Positions 4,729 through 5,774 of a stretch of DNA of 5,774 bases are shown here, one piece after another. A program made the position numbers and the translations under genes. The stretch is from DATDRS01 sp035291605. GTDB lineage: Bacteria > Chloroflexota > Anaerolineae > Anaerolineales > UBA6663. The notes under the pieces are model-generated. The model did no database searches. It worked only from the letters and a program-made list of their open reading frames with translations, and was not told the DNA's origin. Location: the NCBI GenBank assembly GCA_035291605.1, contig DATDRS010000292.1:1-5774 (forward strand), written 5' to 3'. Within the stretch, counting starts at the first letter, position 1. Each line of letters begins with the position of its first letter.

Positions 4729-5295
4729 ATGCAGCACATCCTTGTCGCTTATGTTGAGGATAAACCGGGCGTCCTGAACCGGGTGGCCTCACTGTTCCGT
4801 CGGCGTGCGTTCAATATCGAGTCGCTCACAGTCGGGCACACGGAACAACCGGGCGTGTCGCGAATGACGATTGTGGTGGACGCCGACGAGATGATGACCC
4901 GCCGCATCGAGGCCAACCTGTACAAACTGGTCAACGTCCTGCGCGTGGACGACGTGACCGAGAAGCCGGCTGTTGTCCGCGACCTGGCGCTCATCAAAGT
5001 TGCGGTGAAGAACGGCAACCGCGGCGAAATCCTACAGTTGGCCGACGTATTCCGCGCGCGCGTGGTGGACGTCACCAACGAGTCGCTCGTCATCGAAATC
5101 ACCGGCACGGAAGACAAAATTGATGGCCTGGTCGAAGTACTGCGCCCCTTCGGCTTGATCGAGATGGTGCGTACGGGCATGGTGGCCATGGCGCGCGGGG
5201 CGGAGGCGGTCAGCCCGAACCCGCCGCTCGTCGCCGCGCATGTCCCGGCGGAAAGCCAGACGCGGGCGAGCCAGACCGTGGCGATGTCGGTCTAG
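4729..5295 (+). CDS. ilvN: Acetolactate synthase, small regulatory subunit (ACT domain)
   Basis: IlvN binds the IlvB catalytic subunit, raises its activity and makes it sensitive to feedback inhibition, usually by valine. The 188-residue product has an N-terminal ACT domain (about 3-77): VEDKPGVLNRVASLF (9-23), FNIESLTVG (28-36), GVSRMTIVV (42-50) and YKLVNVLRVDDV (65-76). A second, C-terminal domain runs about 84-157, with RDLALIKV, FRARVVDVTNESLVIEITG and FGLIEMVRTG. G14 and N29, positions tied to valine binding in E. coli IlvH, are kept; position 11 is Asp instead of the Asn of IlvH. A roughly 30-residue Ala/Pro/Val/Ser tail after RG at 156-157 goes beyond the E. coli length and has no clear role. 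It lies 77 bases after ilvB and 4 bases before the CBS gene. The ATG at 4729 is fixed by GGAGGG and by the family N-terminus. Confidence 0.95.
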   Translation: MQHILVAYVEDKPGVLNRVASLFRRRAFNIESLTVGHTEQPGVSRMTIVVDADEMMTRRIEANLYKLVNVLRVDDVTEKPAVVRDLALIKVAVKNGNRGEILQLADVFRARVVDVTNESLVIEITGTEDKIDGLVEVLRPFGLIEMVRTGMVAMARGAEAVSPNPPLVAAHVPAESQTRASQTVAMSV

Positions 5296-5299
5296 TCCG

Positions 5300-5719
5300 A
5301 TGCTGACCGCCCGACACGTGATGCGTCAGCCCGTGCATATGGTCCACGGTTTGGATTCGGTGGCGCACGCGGTGCGGCTGATGCACATGCGCGGCGTGTC
5401 CAGCCTGCTTGTCCCGCCGCACCTGGAGGGGGAGGGATACGGCATCATCACCAAAGCCGACGTGGTCGCCAAGGTCGTGGCGCAGGGGCGCGACCCGCTA
5501 CGGGTGCGCGTGTCCGAGGTGATGACGAAACCGGTGCACACCGTCGAGCCAGACTGCTCACTACGCGAATGCGCCGCGCTGATGATGCGCTACCGTATTC
5601 GCCGCCTACCGGTGTTTGCGGGCAGCTGGCCGGCGCCGGTAGGCATCGTGAGCGATTCGGACGTGTTTGACATGCTTTTGAATTTTCACACCGAGGCGGC
5701 TGCATCGTTTTCGCTTTGA
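5300..5719 (+). CDS. Small protein made of two CBS domains
   Basis: The 139-residue product is a CBS pair (Bateman module) with little else. CBS1 spans about 1-65 (ARHVMRQPVHMV, GVSSLLV, then GIITKADVV at 48-56). CBS2 spans about 70-127 (VSEVMTKPVHTVEP, RIRRLPVF, then GIVSDSDVFD at 115-124). Both carry the T/S-x-x-D ribose-phosphate motif (T51/D54 and S118/D121), so binding of an adenosine nucleotide is plausible. There is no fused catalytic or membrane segment. The ATG at 5300 is 4 bases after the ilvN stop, so the gene is probably co-transcribed and translationally coupled; no good Shine-Dalgarno is visible. An upstream in-frame start at 5240 would only add residues overlapping ilvN. The specific role is unknown; regulation of the ilv enzymes is possible but unproven. 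Confidence 0.88.
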   Translation: MLTARHVMRQPVHMVHGLDSVAHAVRLMHMRGVSSLLVPPHLEGEGYGIITKADVVAKVVAQGRDPLRVRVSEVMTKPVHTVEPDCSLRECAALMMRYRIRRLPVFAGSWPAPVGIVSDSDVFDMLLNFHTEAAASFSL

Positions 5720-5734
5720 GGCGACCGTCCCCAT

Positions 5735-5774
5735 GGGCGCACACACAGGTGCACCCCTACGACCGGGCGCACAC
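5735..5774. repeat. Start of a 30-base-period tandem repeat with internal palindrome (runs off window)
   Basis: GGGCGCACAC occurs at 5735-5744 and again at 5765-5774, the window end, giving a 30-base period. Within the first unit GGGCGCAC (5735-5742) pairs with GTGCACCC (5749-5756) except for one mismatch. Only one unit and the first 10 bases of the next are visible, so copy number is unknown. No ORF is supported in 5720-5774. Confidence 0.55.

Noticed and set aside
5735..5774. CRISPR array at the right edge
   Set aside because: The period is 30 bases with only a 10-base visible match, leaving no room for repeat plus spacer of CRISPR size; it looks like a simple tandem/palindromic repeat.

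Overview
The window is a GC-rich bacterial chromosome segment carrying two amino-acid biosynthesis blocks, both on the + strand: the end of a histidine operon (hisF 3' end, hisI, hisE) and a branched-chain amino-acid operon (ilvD, ilvB, ilvN, then a small CBS-domain gene). The organism cannot be named from sequence alone. The gene content, separate hisI and hisE, a Cys-rich short-type IlvD, and intergenic spacers built from heptamer and C/G-rich hairpin repeats would fit a Chloroflexota (Anaerolineae-like) genome. This is inference from general familiarity, not a database result.

Layout. Positions 2-199 are the C-terminus of HisF, cut by the window edge. hisI (180-512, GTG start) overlaps it by 20 bases, and hisE (515-877) follows 2 bases later. 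The last 30 codons of hisE are made of a C/G-rich inverted-repeat element rather than conserved HisE sequence. The 293-base gap 878-1170 is not empty. It holds a possible promoter (-10 TACAAT at 952-957), a 37-codon leader ORF (979-1092) with 18 Leu/Val/Ile codons, and a strong intrinsic terminator (1122-1151) ending 19 bases before ilvD. Between them are segments able to form mutually exclusive hairpins. This is the architecture of a ribosome-mediated transcription attenuator sensing charged Leu/Val/Ile tRNA, and it is the most interesting thing in the window.

The structural genes are ilvD (1171-2847, dihydroxyacid dehydratase), ilvB (2912-4651, acetolactate synthase catalytic subunit), ilvN (4729-5295, its ACT-domain regulatory subunit) and a two-CBS-domain protein (5300-5719) starting 4 bases after ilvN. 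IlvB/IlvN make acetolactate or acetohydroxybutyrate and IlvD makes the 2-oxo acids later in the pathway. The reductoisomerase step (ilvC) and the transaminase are not in the window. The ilvD-ilvB and ilvB-ilvN spacers each contain heptameric short tandem repeats and inverted repeats just before a clear Shine-Dalgarno sequence. After the CBS gene, the last 40 bases begin a 30-base-period tandem repeat that runs off the window.

The enzymes look ordinary and intact. The unusual content is regulatory (leader attenuator) and repeat-derived (hisE tail, operon spacers, 3' repeat).
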